Shown piece after piece: positions 39,449-52,779 of a stretch of DNA of 64,000 bases. Location: NCBI GenBank assembly GCA_036435485.1, contig CM071595.1:3038001-3102000 (forward strand), read 5' to 3'. The DNA comes from Saposhnikovia divaricata. Its lineage: Eukaryota; Streptophyta; Magnoliopsida; Apiales; Apiaceae. The notes below the pieces were generated by a model, which searched no databases, had not been told where the DNA came from, and saw nothing but the letters and a program-made list of their open reading frames with translations. The number at the start of each line of letters is the position of its first letter. The first letter of the stretch is position 1. Both the position numbers and the translations under genes were made by a program.

Positions 39449-42400
39449 GAATTCAACAAAATTTTATTTGACGCCGTTCGGACCGGAATCGGAGCTGATA
39501 TGATCGAAACTCGGTTTTTGGATAATCCTCAAAGGGGTTAGTACACGGGATATTGTTAAAAATCGAGTCGGACCATTTTGTGGATATTTTTACATATTTT
39601 GTTCCTATGGGTTATTGGAATTCAACGAAATTTTATTTGACGCAGTTCGGAATGGAATCGTAGCTGATATGATCGAAACACAGTTTTCGGAAAATTCTCA
39701 AAGGGGTTAATACACGGGATATTGTTAAAAATCGGGTCGGACCAATTTGTGGATATTTTTACATATTTTGTTCCTATGGGTTATTGGAATTCAACGAAAT
39801 TTTATTTGACGTAATTTAGACCTGAATCGGAGCTGATATAGTCAAACTCGGTTTGGGATAATCCTCAAAGGGGTTAGTACACGGGATATTGTTAAAAATC
39901 GATTCGGACCATTTTAAGGATATTTTTAAATATTTTGTTCCTATGGGTTATTGGAATTCAACCATATTTTATTTGACACAATTCAGACCTGTATCGGAGC
40001 TGATATAGTCAAAACTCGGTTTTTGGATAATCCTCAAAGGGGTTAGTACACGGGAGTGTTAAAAATCGAGTCGGACCATTTTGTGGATATTTTTACATAT
40101 TTTGTTCCTATGGGTTATTGGAATTCAACGAAATTTTATTTGACGCAATTCAGACCTGAATCGGAGCTGATATGATCGAAACTCGGTTTTCGGATAATCC
40201 TCAAAGTGGTTAGTACACGGGATATTGTTAAAAATCGAGTCGGACCATTTTAAGGATATTTTTACATATTTTGTTCCTATGGGTTATTGCAATTCAACGA
40301 AATTTTATTTGACACATTTCATACCTGAATCGGAGCTGATATGAACGAAACTCGGTTTTCGGATAATCCTCAAAGTGGTTAGTACACGGGATATTGTTAA
40401 AAATCGAGTCGGACCATTTTAAGGATATTTTTACATATTTTGTTCCTATGGGTTATTGGAATTCAACGAAATTTTATTTGACACAATTCAGACCTGAATC
40501 GGAGCTGATATAGTCAAAACTCGGTTTTTGGATAATCCTCAAAGGGGTTAGTACACGGGATATTGTTAAAAATCGAGTCGGACCATTTTGTGGATATTTT
40601 TACATATTTTGTTCCTATGGGTTATTGGAATTCAATAAAATTTTATTTGACGCCGTTCGGACCGGAATCGGAGCTGATATGATCGAAACTCGGTTTTTGG
40701 ATAATCCTCAAAGGGGTTAGTACACGGGATATTGTTAAAAATCGAGTCGGACCATTTTGTGGATATTTTTACATATTTTGTTCCTATGGGTTATTGGAAT
40801 TCAACAAAATTTTATTTGACACAATTCAGACCTGAATCGGAGCTGATATAGTCAAAACTCAGTTTTTGGATAATCCTCAAAGGGGTTAGTACACGGTATA
40901 TTGTTAAAAATCGAGTCGGACCATTTTGTGGATATTTTTACATATTTTGTTCCTATGGGTTATTGGAATTCAACGAAATTTTATTTGACGCAGTTCGGAC
41001 CGGAATCGTAGCTGATATGATCGAAACACAGTTTTCGGAAAATTCTCAAAGGGGTTAATACACGGGATATTGTTAAAAATCGGGTCGGACCAATTTGTGG
41101 ATATTTTTACATATTTTGTTCCTATGGGTTATTGGAATTCAACGAAATTTTATTTGACGTAATTTAGACCTGAATCGGAGCTGATATAGTCAAAACTCGG
41201 TTTTTGGATAATCCTCAAAGGGGTTAGTACACGGGATATTGTTAAAAATCGAGTCGGACCATTTTAAGGATATTTTTAAATATTTTGTTCCTATGGGTTA
41301 TTGGAATTCAACGAAATTTTATTTGACACAATTCAGACCTGTATCGGAGCTGATATCGTCAAAACTCGGTTTTTGGATAATCCTCAAAGGGGTTAGTACA
41401 CGGGAGTGTTAAAAATCGAGTCGGACCATTTTGTGGATATTTTTACATATTTTGTTCCTATGGGTTATTGGAATTCAACAAAATTTTATTTGACGCCGTT
41501 CGGACCGGAATCGGAGCTGATATGATCGAAACTCGGTTTTTGGATAATCCTCAAAGGGGTTAGTACACGGGATATTGTTAAAAATCGAGTCGGACCATTT
41601 TGTGGATATTTTTACATATTTTGTTCCTATGGGTTATTGGAATTCAACAAAATTTTATTTGACACAATTCAGACCTGAATCGGAGCTGATATAGTCAAAA
41701 CTCGGTTTTTGGATAATCCTCAAAGGGGTTAGTACACGGGATATTGTTAAAAATCGAGTCGGACCATTTTGTGGATATTTTTACATATTTTGTTCCTATG
41801 GGTTATTGGAATTCAACAAAATTTTATTTGACGCCGTTCGGACCGGAATCGGAGCTGATATGATCGAAATTCGGTTTTTGGATAATCCTCAAAGGGGTTA
41901 GTACACGGGATATTGTTAAAAATCGAGTCGGACCATTTTGTGGATATTTTTACATATTTTGTTCCTATGGGTTATTGGAATTCAACGAAATTTTATTTGA
42001 CGCAGTTCGGACCGGAATCGTAGCTGATATGATCGAAACACAATTTTCGGAAAATTCTCAAAGGGGTTAATACACGGGATATTGTTAAAAATCGGGTCGG
42101 ACCAATTTGTGGATATTTTTACATATTTTGTTCCTATGGGTTATTGGAACTCAACGAAATTTTATTTGACGTAATTTAGACCTGAATCGGAGCTGATATA
42201 GTCAAAACTCGGTTTTTGGATAATCCTCAAAGGGGTTAGTACACGGGATATTGTTAAAAATCGAGTCGGACCATTTTAAGGATATTTTTAAATATTTTGT
42301 TCCTATGGGTTATTGGAATTCAACGAAATTTTATTTGACACAATTCAGACCTGTATCGGAGCTGATATAGTCAAAACTCGGTTTTTGGATAATCCTCAAA

Positions 42401-42651
42401 GGGGTTAGTACACGGGAGTGTTAAAAATCGAGTCGGTCCATTTTGTGGATATTTTTACATATTTTGTTCCTATGGGTTATTGGAATTCAACGAAATTTTA
42501 TTTGACGCAATTCAGACCTGAATCGGAGCTGATATGATAGAAACTCGGTTTTCAGATAATCCTCAAAGCGGTTAGTACACGGGATATTGTTAAAAATCGA
42601 GTCGGACCATTTTAAGGATATTTTTACATATTTTGTTCCTATGGGTTATTG
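39449..42651 (+). repeat. Second 19-mer higher-order repeat, copy 2
   Basis: Direct copy, 3,203 bp, lacking the extra T of copy 1. The last U' has gtcggtcc and the last R has atgatagaaac with ttttcagataat and caaagcgg, as in copy 1. The next monomer is V at 42652, not P, so the run ends here. The gatag form of R continues to about 52.7 kb, which makes it a bridge to the next series. Confidence 0.92.
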
Positions 42652-43158
42652 CAATTCAACGAAATTTTATTTGACACAATTCAGACCTGAATCGGAGCTG
42701 ATATGAACGAAACTCGGTTTTCGGATAATCCTCAAAGTGGTTAGTACATGGGATATTGTTAAAAATCGAGTCGGACCATTTTAAGGATATTTTTACATAT
42801 TTTGTTCCTATGGGTTATTGGAATTCAACGAAATTTTATTTGACACAATTCAGACCTGAATCGGTGCTGATATAGTCAAAACTCGGTTTTTGGATAATCC
42901 TCAAAGGGGTTAGTATACGGGATATTGTTAAAAATCGAGTCGGACCATTTTGTGGATATTTTTACATATTTTGTTCCTATGGGTTATTGGAATTCAACAA
43001 AATTTTATTTGACGCCGTTCGGACCGGAATCGGAGCTGATATGATCGAAACTCGGTTTTTGGATAATCCTCAAAGGGGTTAGTACACGGGATATTGTTAA
43101 AAATCGAGTCGGACCATTTTGTGGATATTTTTACATATTTTGTTCCTATGGGTTATTG

Positions 43159-43327
43159 GAATTCAACAAAATTTTATTTGACGCCGTTCGGACCAGAATC
43201 GGAGCTGATATGATCGAAACTCGGTTTTTGGAAAATCCTCAAAGGGGTTAGTACACGGGATATTGTTAAAAATCGAGTCGGACCATTTTAAGGATATTTT
43301 TAAATATTTTGTTCCTATGGGTTATTG
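43159..43327 (+). repeat. Example of monomer class P*
   Basis: A P monomer with accagaatcgg, tttttggaaaatcc, and the T/U-like tail ttttaaggatatttttaaat. It is absent from the left 43 kb and is always followed by W in the 12-mer and 8-mer units. The mixture of P head and T-type tail suggests an old chimera that was later amplified. Confidence 0.87.
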
Positions 43328-43496
43328 GAATTCAACGAAATTTTATTTGACACAATTCAGACCTGTATCGGAGCTGATATAGTCAAAACTCGGTTTTTGG
43401 ATAATCCTCAAAGGGGTTAGTACACGGGATATTGTTAAAAATCGAGTCGGACCATTTTGTGGATATTTTTACATATTTTGTTCCTATGGGTTATTG
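43328..43496 (+). repeat. Example of monomer class W
   Basis: Shares acctgtatcgg with U but has full-length gggatattg and ttttgtgg. It looks like a U head joined to a Q tail, or like the ancestor of U before the 2-bp loss. It occurs only in the right third of the window and is followed by R*. Confidence 0.87.
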
Positions 43497-43665
43497 GAAT
43501 TCAATGAAATTTTATTTGACGCAATTCAGACCTGAATCGGAGATGATATGAACGAAACTCGGTTTTCGGATAATCCTCAAAGTGGTTAGTACACGGGATA
43601 TTGTTAAAAATCGAGTCAGACCATTTTAAGGATATTTTTACATATTTTGTTCCTATGGGTTATTG
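43497..43665 (+). repeat. Example of monomer class R*
   Basis: An R monomer with caatgaaatttt, ggagatgatatgaacg and gagtcagacc. All three differ from ordinary R. It is always placed between W and an X-type monomer in 43-56 kb and recurs near 60.4 and 62.1 kb. Confidence 0.87.
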
Positions 43666-43834
43666 GAATTCAACGAAATTTTATTTGACGCAATTCAGGC
43701 CTGAATCGGAGCTGATATAGTCAAAACTCGGTTTTTGGATAATCCTCAAAGGGGTTAGTACACGGGACATTGTTAAAAATCAATTCGGACCATTTTGTGG
43801 ATATTTTTACATATTTTGTTCCTATGGGTTATTG
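43666..43834 (+). repeat. Example of monomer class X
   Basis: Head is R-like (gcaattcaggcctg, containing AGGCCT), followed by a Q-like atagtcaaaactcgg. It then has the private gggacattg and atcaattcgg. gggacattg is seen only in the right third (near 43.77, 47.14, 51.87, 53.89, 55.58, 62.34, 62.85 and 63.35 kb). Confidence 0.87.
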
Positions 43835-44003
43835 GAATTCAAAGAAATTTTATTTGATGCAGTTCGGACCGGAATCGGAGCTGATATGATCGAAACTCGG
43901 TTTTTGGATAATCCTCAAAGGGGTTAGTACACGGGATATTGTTAAAAATCGAGTCGGACCATTTTGTGGATATTTTTACATATTTTGTTCCTATGGGTTA
44001 TTG
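43835..44003 (+). repeat. Example of monomer class Y
   Basis: Recognised by caaagaaattttatttgatgcagttcgg with cggagctgatatgatcgaaactcgg and ttttgtgg, so it combines an S-like head with a P-like body. Later copies (near 53.99, 55.68, 60.57, 62.44, 62.94 and 63.45 kb) have gttcggaacgg and gttagttcac or a close variant. Confidence 0.87.
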
Positions 44004-44677
44004 GAATTCAACGAAATTTTATTTGACGCAGTTCGGACCGGAATCGTAGCTGATATGATCGAAACACAGTTTTCGGAAAATTCTCAAAGGGGTTAATACA
44101 CGGGATATTGTTAAAAATCGGGTCGGACCAATTTGTGGATATTTTTACATATTTTGTTCCTATGGGTTATTGGAATTCAACGAAATTTTATTTGACGTAA
44201 TTTAGACCTGAATCGGAGCTGATATAGTCAAAACTCGGTTTTTGGATAATCCTCAAAGGGGTTAGTACACGGGATATTGTTAAAAATCGAGTCGGACCAT
44301 TTTAAGGATATTTTTAAATATTTTGTTCCTATGGGTTATTGGAATTCAACGAAATTTTATTTGACACAATTCAGACCTGTATCGGAGCTGATATAGTCAA
44401 AACTCGGTTTTTGGATAATCCTCAAAGGGGTTAGTACACGGGAGTGTTAAAAATCGAGTCGGTCCATTTTGTGGATATTTTTACATATTTTGTTCCTATG
44501 GGTTATTGGAATTCAACGAAATTTTATTTGACGCAATTCAGACCTGAATCGGAGCTGATATGATAGAAACTCGGTTTTCGGATAATCCTCAAAGCGGTTA
44601 GTACACGGGATATTGTTAAAAATCGAGTCGGACCATTTTAAGGATATTTTTACATATTTTGTTCCTATGGGTTATTG

Positions 44678-46027
44678 CAATTCAACGAAATTTTATTTGA
44701 CACAATTCAGACCTGAATCGGAGCTGATATGAACGAAACTCGGTTTTCGGATAATCCTCAAAGTGGTTAGTACACGGGATATTGTTAAAAATTGAGTCGG
44801 ACCATTTTAAGGATATTTTTACATATTTTGTTCCTATGGGTTATTGGAATTCAACGAAATTTTATTTGACACAATTCAGACCTGAATCGGAGCTGATATA
44901 GTCAAAACTCGGTTTTTGGATAATCCTCAAAGGGGTTAGTACACGGGATATTGTTAAAAATCGAGTCGGACCATTTTGTGGATATTTTTACATATTTTGT
45001 TCCTATGGGTTATTGGAATTCAACAAAATTTTATTTGACGCCGTTCGGACCGGAATCGGAGCTGATATGATCGAAACTCGGTTTTTGGATAATCCTCAAA
45101 GGGGTTAGTACACGGGATATTGTTAAAAATCGAGTCGGACCATTTTGTGGATATTTTTACATATTTTGTTCCTATGGGTTATTGGAATTCAACAAAATTT
45201 TATTTGACGCCGTTCGGACCAGAATCGGAGCTGATATGATCGAAACTCGGTTTTTGGAAAATCCTCAAAGGGGTTAGTACACGGGATATTGTTAAAAATC
45301 GAGTCGGACCATTTTAAGGATATTTTTAAATATTTTGTTCCTATGGGTTATTGGAATTCAACGAAATTTTATTTGACACAATTCAGACCTGTATCGGAGC
45401 TGATATAGTCAAAACTCGGTTTTTGGATAATCCTCAAAGGGGTTAGTACACGGGATATTGTTAAAAATCGAGTCGGACCATTTTGTGGATATTTTTACAT
45501 ATTTTGTTCCTATGGGTTATTGGAATTCAATGAAATTTTATTTGACGCAATTCAGACCTGAATCGGAGATGATATGAACGAAACTCGGTTTTCGGATAAT
45601 CCTCAAAGTGGTTAGTACACGGGATATTGTTAAAAATCGAGTCAGACCATTTTAAGGATATTTTTACATATTTTGTTCCTATGGGTTATTGGAATTCAAC
45701 GAAATTTTATTTGATGTAATTCAGACCTGAATCAGAGCTGATATAGTCAAAACTCGGTTTTTGGATAATCCTCAAAGGGGTTAGTACACGGGAGTGTTAA
45801 AAATCGAGTCGGTCCATTTTGTGGATATTTTTACATATTTTGTTCCTATGGGTTATTGGAATTCAACGAAATTTTATTTGACGCAATTCAGACCTGAATC
45901 GGAGCTGATATGATAGAAACTCGGTTTTCGGATAATCCTCAAAGCGGTTAGTACACGGGATATTGTTAAAAATCGAGTCGGACCATTTTAAGGATATTTT
46001 TACATATTTTGTTCCTATGGGTTATTG
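44678..46027 (+). repeat. 8-mer unit 1 (V Q P P* W R* hybrid R)
   Basis: A 1,350-bp unit equal to the 12-mer minus four monomers. The seventh monomer (45692-45858) is a hybrid with gatgtaattcag and atcagagctg in its head and the U' tail gggagtg with gtcggtcc. It fills the place of X, Y, S, T' and U'. Confidence 0.9.
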
Positions 46028-48053
46028 CAATTCAACGAAATTTTATTTGACACAATTCAGACCTGAATCGGAGCTGATATGAACGAAACTCGGTTTTCGG
46101 ATAATCCTCAAAGTGGTTAGTACACGGGATATTGTTAAAAATCGAGTCGGACCATTTTAAGGATATTTTTACATATTTTGTTCCTATGGGTTATTGGAAT
46201 TCAACGAAATTTTATTTGACACAATTCAGACCTGAATCGGAGCTGATATAGTCAAAACTCGGTTTTTGGATAATCCTCAAAGGGGTTAGTACACGGGATA
46301 TTGTTAAAAATCGAGTCGGACCATTTTGTGGATATTTTTACATATTTTGTTCCTATGGGTTATTGGAATTCAACAAAATTTTATTTGACGCCGTTCGGAC
46401 CGGAATCGGAGCTGATATGATCGAAACTCGGTTTTTGGATAATCCTCAAAGGGGTTAGTACACGGGATATTGTTAAAAATCGAGTCGGACCATTTTGTGG
46501 ATATTTTTACATATTTTGTTCCTATGGGTTATTGGAATTCAACAAAATTTTATTTGACGCCGTTCGGACCAGAATCGGAGCTGATATGATCGAAACTCGG
46601 TTTTTGGAAAATCCTCAAAGGGGTTAGTACACGGGATATTGTTAAAAATCGAGTCGGACCATTTTAAGGATATTTTTAAATATTTTGTTCCTATGGGTTA
46701 TTGGAATTCAACGAAATTTTATTTGACACAATTCAGACCTGTATCGGAGCTGATATAGTCAAAACTCGGTTTTTGGATAATCCTCAAAGGGGTTAGTACA
46801 CGGGATATTGTTAAAAATCGAGTCGGACCATTTTGTGGATATTTTTACATATTTTGTTCCTATGGGTTATTGGAATTCAATGAAATTTTATTTGACGCAA
46901 TTCAGACCTGAATCGGAGATGATATGAACGAAACTCGGTTTTCGGATAATCCTCAAAGTGGTTAGTACACGGGATATTGTTAAAAATCGAGTCAGACCAT
47001 TTTAAGGATATTTTTACATATTTTGTTCCTATGGGTTATTGGAATTCAACGAAATTTTATTTGACGCAATTCAGGCCTGAATCGGAGCTGATATAGTCAA
47101 AACTCGGTTTTTGGATAATCCTCAAAGGGGTTAGTACACGGGACATTGTTAAAAATCAATTCGGACCATTTTGTGGATATTTTTACATATTTTGTTCCTA
47201 TGGGTTATTGGAATTCAAAGAAATTTTATTTGATGCAGTTCGGACCGGAATCGGAGCTGATATGATCGAAACTCGGTTTTTGGATAATCCTCAAAGGGGT
47301 TAGTACACGGGATATTGTTAAAAATCGAGTCGGACCATTTTGTGGATATTTTTACATATTTTGTTCCTATGGGTTATTGGAATTCAACGAAATTTTATTT
47401 GACGCAGTTCGGACCGGAATCGTAGCTGATATGATCGAAACACAGTTTTCGGAAAATTCTCAAAGGGGTTAATACACGGGATATTGTTAAAAATCGGGTC
47501 GGACCAATTTGTGGATATTTTTACATATTTTGTTCCTATGGGTTATTGGAATTCAACGAAATTTTATTTGACGTAATTTAGACCTGAATCGGAGCTGATA
47601 TAGTCAAAACTCGGTTTTTGGATAATCCTCAAAGGGGTTAGTACACGGGATATTGTTAAAAATCGAGTCGGACCATTTTAAGGATATTTTTAAATATTTT
47701 GTTCCTATGGGTTATTGGAATTCAACGAAATTTTATTTGACACAATTCAGACCTGCATCGGAGCTGATATAGTCAAAACTCGGTTTTTGGATAATCCTCA
47801 AAGGGGTTAGTACACGGGAGTGTTAAAAATCGAGTCGGTCCATTTTGTGGATATTTTTACATATTTTGTTCCTATGGGTTATTGGAATTCAACGAAATTT
47901 TATTTGACGCAATTCAGACCTGAATCGGAGCTGATATGATAGAAACTCGGTTTTCGGATAATCCTCAAAGCGGTTAGTACACGGGATATTGTTAAAAATC
48001 GAGTCGGACCATTTTAAGGATATTTTTACATATTTTGTTCCTATGGGTTATTG
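46028..48053 (+). repeat. 12-mer unit 2
   Basis: Same order and length (2,026 bp) as unit 1. Private change: acctgcatcgg in U' near 47754. Together with the preceding 8-mer it makes a 3,376-bp, 20-monomer compound period, visible as U landmarks at 44440 and 47816. Confidence 0.9.
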
Positions 48054-49403
48054 CAATTCAACGAAATTTTATTTGACACAATTCAGACCTGAATCGGAGC
48101 TGATATGAACGAAACTCGGTTTTCGGATAATCCTCAAAGTGGTTAGTACACGGGATATTGTTAAAAATCGATTCGGACCATTTTAAGGATATTTTTACAT
48201 ATTTTGTTCCTATGGGTTATTGGAATTCAACGAAATTTTATTTGACACAATTCAGACCTGAATCGGAGCTGATATAGTCAAAACTCGGTTTTTGGATAAT
48301 CCTCAAAGGGGTTAGTACACGGGATATTGTTAAAAATCGAGTCGGACCATTTTGTGGATATTTTTACATATTTTGTTCCTATGGGTTATTGGAATTCAAC
48401 AAAATTTTATTTGACGCCGTTCGGACCGGAATCGGAGCTGATATGATCGAAACTCGGTTTTTGGATAATCCTCAAAGGGGTTAGTACACGGGATATTGTT
48501 AAAAATCGAGTCGGACCATTTTGTGGATATTTTTACATATTTTGTTCCTATGGGTTATTGGAATTCAACAAAATTTTATTTGACGCCGTTCGGACCAGAA
48601 TCGGAGCTGATATGATCGAAACTCGGTTTTTGGAAAATCCTCAAAGGGGTTAGTACACGGGATATTGTTAAAAATCGAGTCGGACCATTTTAAGGATATT
48701 TTTAAATATTTTGTTCCTATGGGTTATTGGAATTCAACGAAATTTTATTTGACACAATTCAGACCTGTATCGGAGCTGATATAGTCAAAACTCGGTTTTT
48801 GGATAATCCTCAAAGGGGTTAGTACACGGGATATTGTTAAAAATCGAGTCGGACCATTTTGTGGATATTTTTACATATTTTGTTCCTATGGGTTATTGGA
48901 ATTCAATGAAATTTTATTTGACGCAATTCAGACCTGAATCGGAGATGATATGAACGAAACTCGGTTTTCGGATAATCCTCAAAGTGGTTAGTACACGGGA
49001 TATTGTTAAAAATCGAGTCAGACCATTTTAAGGATATTTTTACATATTTTGTTCCTATGGGTTATTGGAATTCAACGAAATTTTATTTGACGCAATTCAG
49101 GCCTGAATCGGAGCTGATATAGTCAAAACTCGGTTTTTGGATAATCCTCAAAGGGGTTAGTACACGGGAGTGTTAAAAATCGAGTCGGTCCATTTTGTGG
49201 ATATTTTTACATATTTTGTTCCTATGGGTTATTGGAATTCAACGAAATTTTATTTGACGCAATTCAGACCTGAATCGGAGCTGATATGATAGAAACTCGG
49301 TTTTCGGATAATGCTCAAAGCGGTTAGTACACGGGATATTGTTAAAAATCGAGTCGGACCATTTTAAGGATATTTTTACATATTTTGTTCCTATGGGTTA
49401 TTG
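48054..49403 (+). repeat. 8-mer unit 2 with X/U' junction
   Basis: A 1,350-bp unit. The seventh monomer (49068-49234) has the X head gcaattcaggcctg and the U' tail gggagtg with gtcggtcc. This is the expected product of an in-register exchange between X and U' that removes X-to-U' spacing of four monomers. Private changes: atcgattcgg in V near 48167 and ataatgctc near 49310. Confidence 0.9.
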
Positions 49404-50753
49404 CAATTCAACGAAATTTTATTTGACACAATTCAGACCTGAATCGGAGCTGATATGAACGAAACTCGGTTTTCGTATAATCCTCAAAGTGGTTAGTACA
49501 CGGGATATTGTTAAAAATCGAGTCGGACCATTTTAAGGATATTTTTACATATTTTGTTCCTATGGGTTATTGGAATTCAACGAAATTTTATTTGACACAA
49601 TTCAGACCTGAATCGGAGCTGATATAGTCAAAACTCGGTTTTTGGATAATCCTCAAAGGGGTTAGTACACGGGATATTGTTAAAAATCGAGTCGGACCAT
49701 TTTGTGGATATTTTTACATATTTTGTTCCTATGGGTTATTGGAATTCAACAAAATTTTATTTGACGCCGTTCGGACCGGAATCGGAGCTGATATGATCGA
49801 AACTCGGTTTTTGGATAATCCTCAAAGGGGTTAGTACACGGGATATTGTTAAAAATCGAGTCGGACCATTTTGTGGATATTTTTACATATTTTGTTCCTA
49901 TGGGTTATTGGAATTCAACAAAATTTTGTTTGACGCCGTTCGGACCAGAATCGGAGCTGATATGATCGAAACTCGGTTTTTGGAAAATCCTCAAAGGGGT
50001 TAGTACACGGGATATTGTTAAAAATCGAGTCGGACCATTTTAAGGATATTTTTAAATATTTTGTTCCTATGGGTTATTGGAATTCAACGAAATTTTATTT
50101 GACACAATTCAGACCTGTATCGGAGCTGATATAGTCAAAACTCGGTTTTTGGATAATCCTCAAAGGGGTTAGTACACGGGATATTGTTAAAAATCGAGTC
50201 GGACCATTTTGTGGATATTTTTACATATTTTGTTCCTATGGGTTATTGGAATTCAATAAAATTTTATTTGACGCAATTCAGACCTGAATCGGAGATGATA
50301 TGAACGAAACTCGGTTTTCGGATAATCCTCAAAGTGGTTAGTACACGGGATATTGTTAAAAATCGAGTCAGACCATTTTAAGGATATTTTTACATATTTT
50401 GTTCCTATGGGTTATTGGAATTCAACGAAATTTTATTTGACGCAATTCAGGCCTGAATCGGAGCTGATATAGTCAAAACTCGGTTTTTGGATAATCCTCA
50501 AAGGGGTTAGTACACGGGAGTGTTAAAAATCGAGTCGGTCCATTTTGTGGATATTTTTACATATTTTGTTCCTATGGGTTATTGGAATTCAACGAAATTT
50601 TATTTGACGCAATTCAGACCTGAATCGGAGCTGATATGATAGAAACTCGGTTTTCGGATAATCCTCAAAGCGGTTAGTACACGGGATATTGTTAAAAATC
50701 GAGTCGGACCATTTTAAGGATATTTTTACATATTTTGTTCCTATGGGTTATTG
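49404..50753 (+). repeat. 8-mer unit 3 with X/U' junction
   Basis: Direct tandem copy of 8-mer unit 2, with the hybrid X/U' at 50418-50584. V carries ttttcgtataat and the second P-type monomer has attttgtttgacg. Both features recur in the next unit. R* has caataaaatttt in place of caatgaaatttt. Confidence 0.9.
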
Positions 50754-52779
50754 CAATTCAACGAAATTTTATTTGACACAATTCAGACCTGAATCGGAGC
50801 TGATATGAACGAAACTCGGTTTTCGTATAATCCTCAAAGTGGTTAGTACACGGGATATTGTTAAAAATCGAGTCGGACCATTTTAAGGATATTTTTACAT
50901 ATTTTGTTCCTATGGGTTATTGGAATTCAACGAAATTTTATTTGACACAATTCAGACCTGAATCGGAGCTGATATAGTCAAAACTCGGTTTTTGGATAAT
51001 CCTCAAAGGGGTTAGTACACGGGATATTGTTAAAAATCGAGTCGGACCATTTTGTGGATATTTTTACATATTTTGTTCCTATGGGTTATTGGAATTCAAC
51101 AAAATTTTATTTGACGCCGTTCGGACCGGAATCGGAGCTGATATGATCGAAACTCGGTTTTTGGATAATCCTCAAAGGGGTTAGTACACGGGATATTGTT
51201 AAAAATCGAGTCGGACCATTTTGTGGATATTTTTACATATTTTGTTCCTATGGGTTATTGGAATTCAACAAAATTTTGTTTGACGCCGTTCGGACCAGAA
51301 TCGGAGCTGATATGATCGAAACTCGGTTTTTGGAAAATCCTCAAAGGGGTTAGTACACGGGATATTGTTAAAAATCGAGTCGGACCATTTTAAGGATATT
51401 TTTAAATATTTTGTTCCTATGGGTTATTGGAATTCAACGAAATTTTATTTGACACAATTCAGACCTGTATCGGAGCTGATATAGTCAAAACTCGGTTTTT
51501 GGATAATCCTCAAAGGGGTTAGTACACGGGATATTGTTAAAAATCGAGTCGGACCATTTTGTGGATATTTTTACATATTTTGTTCCTATGGGTTATTGGA
51601 ATTCAATGAAATTTTATTTGACGCAATTCAGACCTGAATCGGAGATGATATGAACGAAACTCGGTTTTCGGATAATCCTCAAAGTGGTTAGTACACGGGA
51701 TATTGTTAAAAATCGAGTCAGACCATTTTAAGGATATTTTTACATATTTTGTTCCTATGGGTTATTGGAATTCAACGAAATTTTATTTGACGCAATTCAG
51801 GCCTGAATCGGAGCTGATATAGTCAAAACTCGGTTTTTGGATAATCCTCAAAGGGGTTAGTACACGGGACATTGTTAAAAATCAATTCGGACCATTTTGT
51901 GGATATTTTTACATATTTTGTTCCTATGGGTTATTGGAATTCAAAGAAATTTTATTTGATGCAGTTCGGACCGGAATCGGAGCTGATATGATCGAAACTC
52001 GGTTTTTGGATAATCCTCAAAGGGGTTAGTACACGGGATATTGTTAAAAATCGAGTCGGACCATTTTGTGGATATTTTTACATATTTTGTTCCTATGGGT
52101 TATTGGAATTCAACGAAATTTTATTTGACGCAGTTCGGACCGGAATCGTAGCTGATATGATCGAAACACAGTTTTCGGAAAATTCTCAAAGGGGTTAATA
52201 CACGGGATATTGTTAAAAATCGGGTCGGACCAATTTGTGGATATTTTTACATATTTTGTTCCTATGGGTTATTGGAATTCAACGAAATTTTATTTGACGT
52301 AATTTAGACCTGAATCGGAGCTGATATAGTCAAAACTCGGTTTTTGGATAATCCTCAAAGGGGTTAGTACACGGGATATTGTTAAAAATCGAGTCGGACC
52401 ATTTTAAGGATATTTTTAAATATTTTGTTCCTATGGGTTATTGGAATTCAACGAAATTTTATTTGACACAATTCAGACCTGTATCGGAGCTGATATAGTC
52501 AAAACTCGGTTTTTGGATAATCCTCAAAGGGGTTAGTACACGGGAGTGTTAAAAATCGAGTCGGTCCATTTTGTGGATATTTTTACATATTTTGTTCCTA
52601 TGGGTTATTGGAATTCAACGAAATTTTATTTGACGCAATTCAGACCTGAATCGGAGCTGATATGATAGAAACTCGGTTTTCGGATAATCCTCAAAGCGGT
52701 TAGTACACGGGATATTGTTAAAAATCGAGTCGGACCATTTTAAGGATATTTTTACATATTTTGTTCCTATGGGTTATTG
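50754..52779 (+). repeat. 12-mer unit 3
   Basis: Order V Q P P* W R* X Y S T' U' R, 2,026 bp. It shares ttttcgtataat in V and attttgtttgacg in P* with 8-mer unit 3 and not with the older 12-mers. The left portion was therefore copied from, or to, that neighbour. Confidence 0.9.

Larger units (their letters stand above)
42652..44677 (+). repeat. 12-mer unit 1 (V Q P P* W R* X Y S T' U' R)
   Basis: A 2,026-bp unit beginning with V and ending with the gatag-type R. It introduces classes P*, W, R*, X and Y, which are not seen to the left. Private changes are gtacatggg near 42747, tcggtgctg near 42862 and gtatacgg near 42916. Confidence 0.9.
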
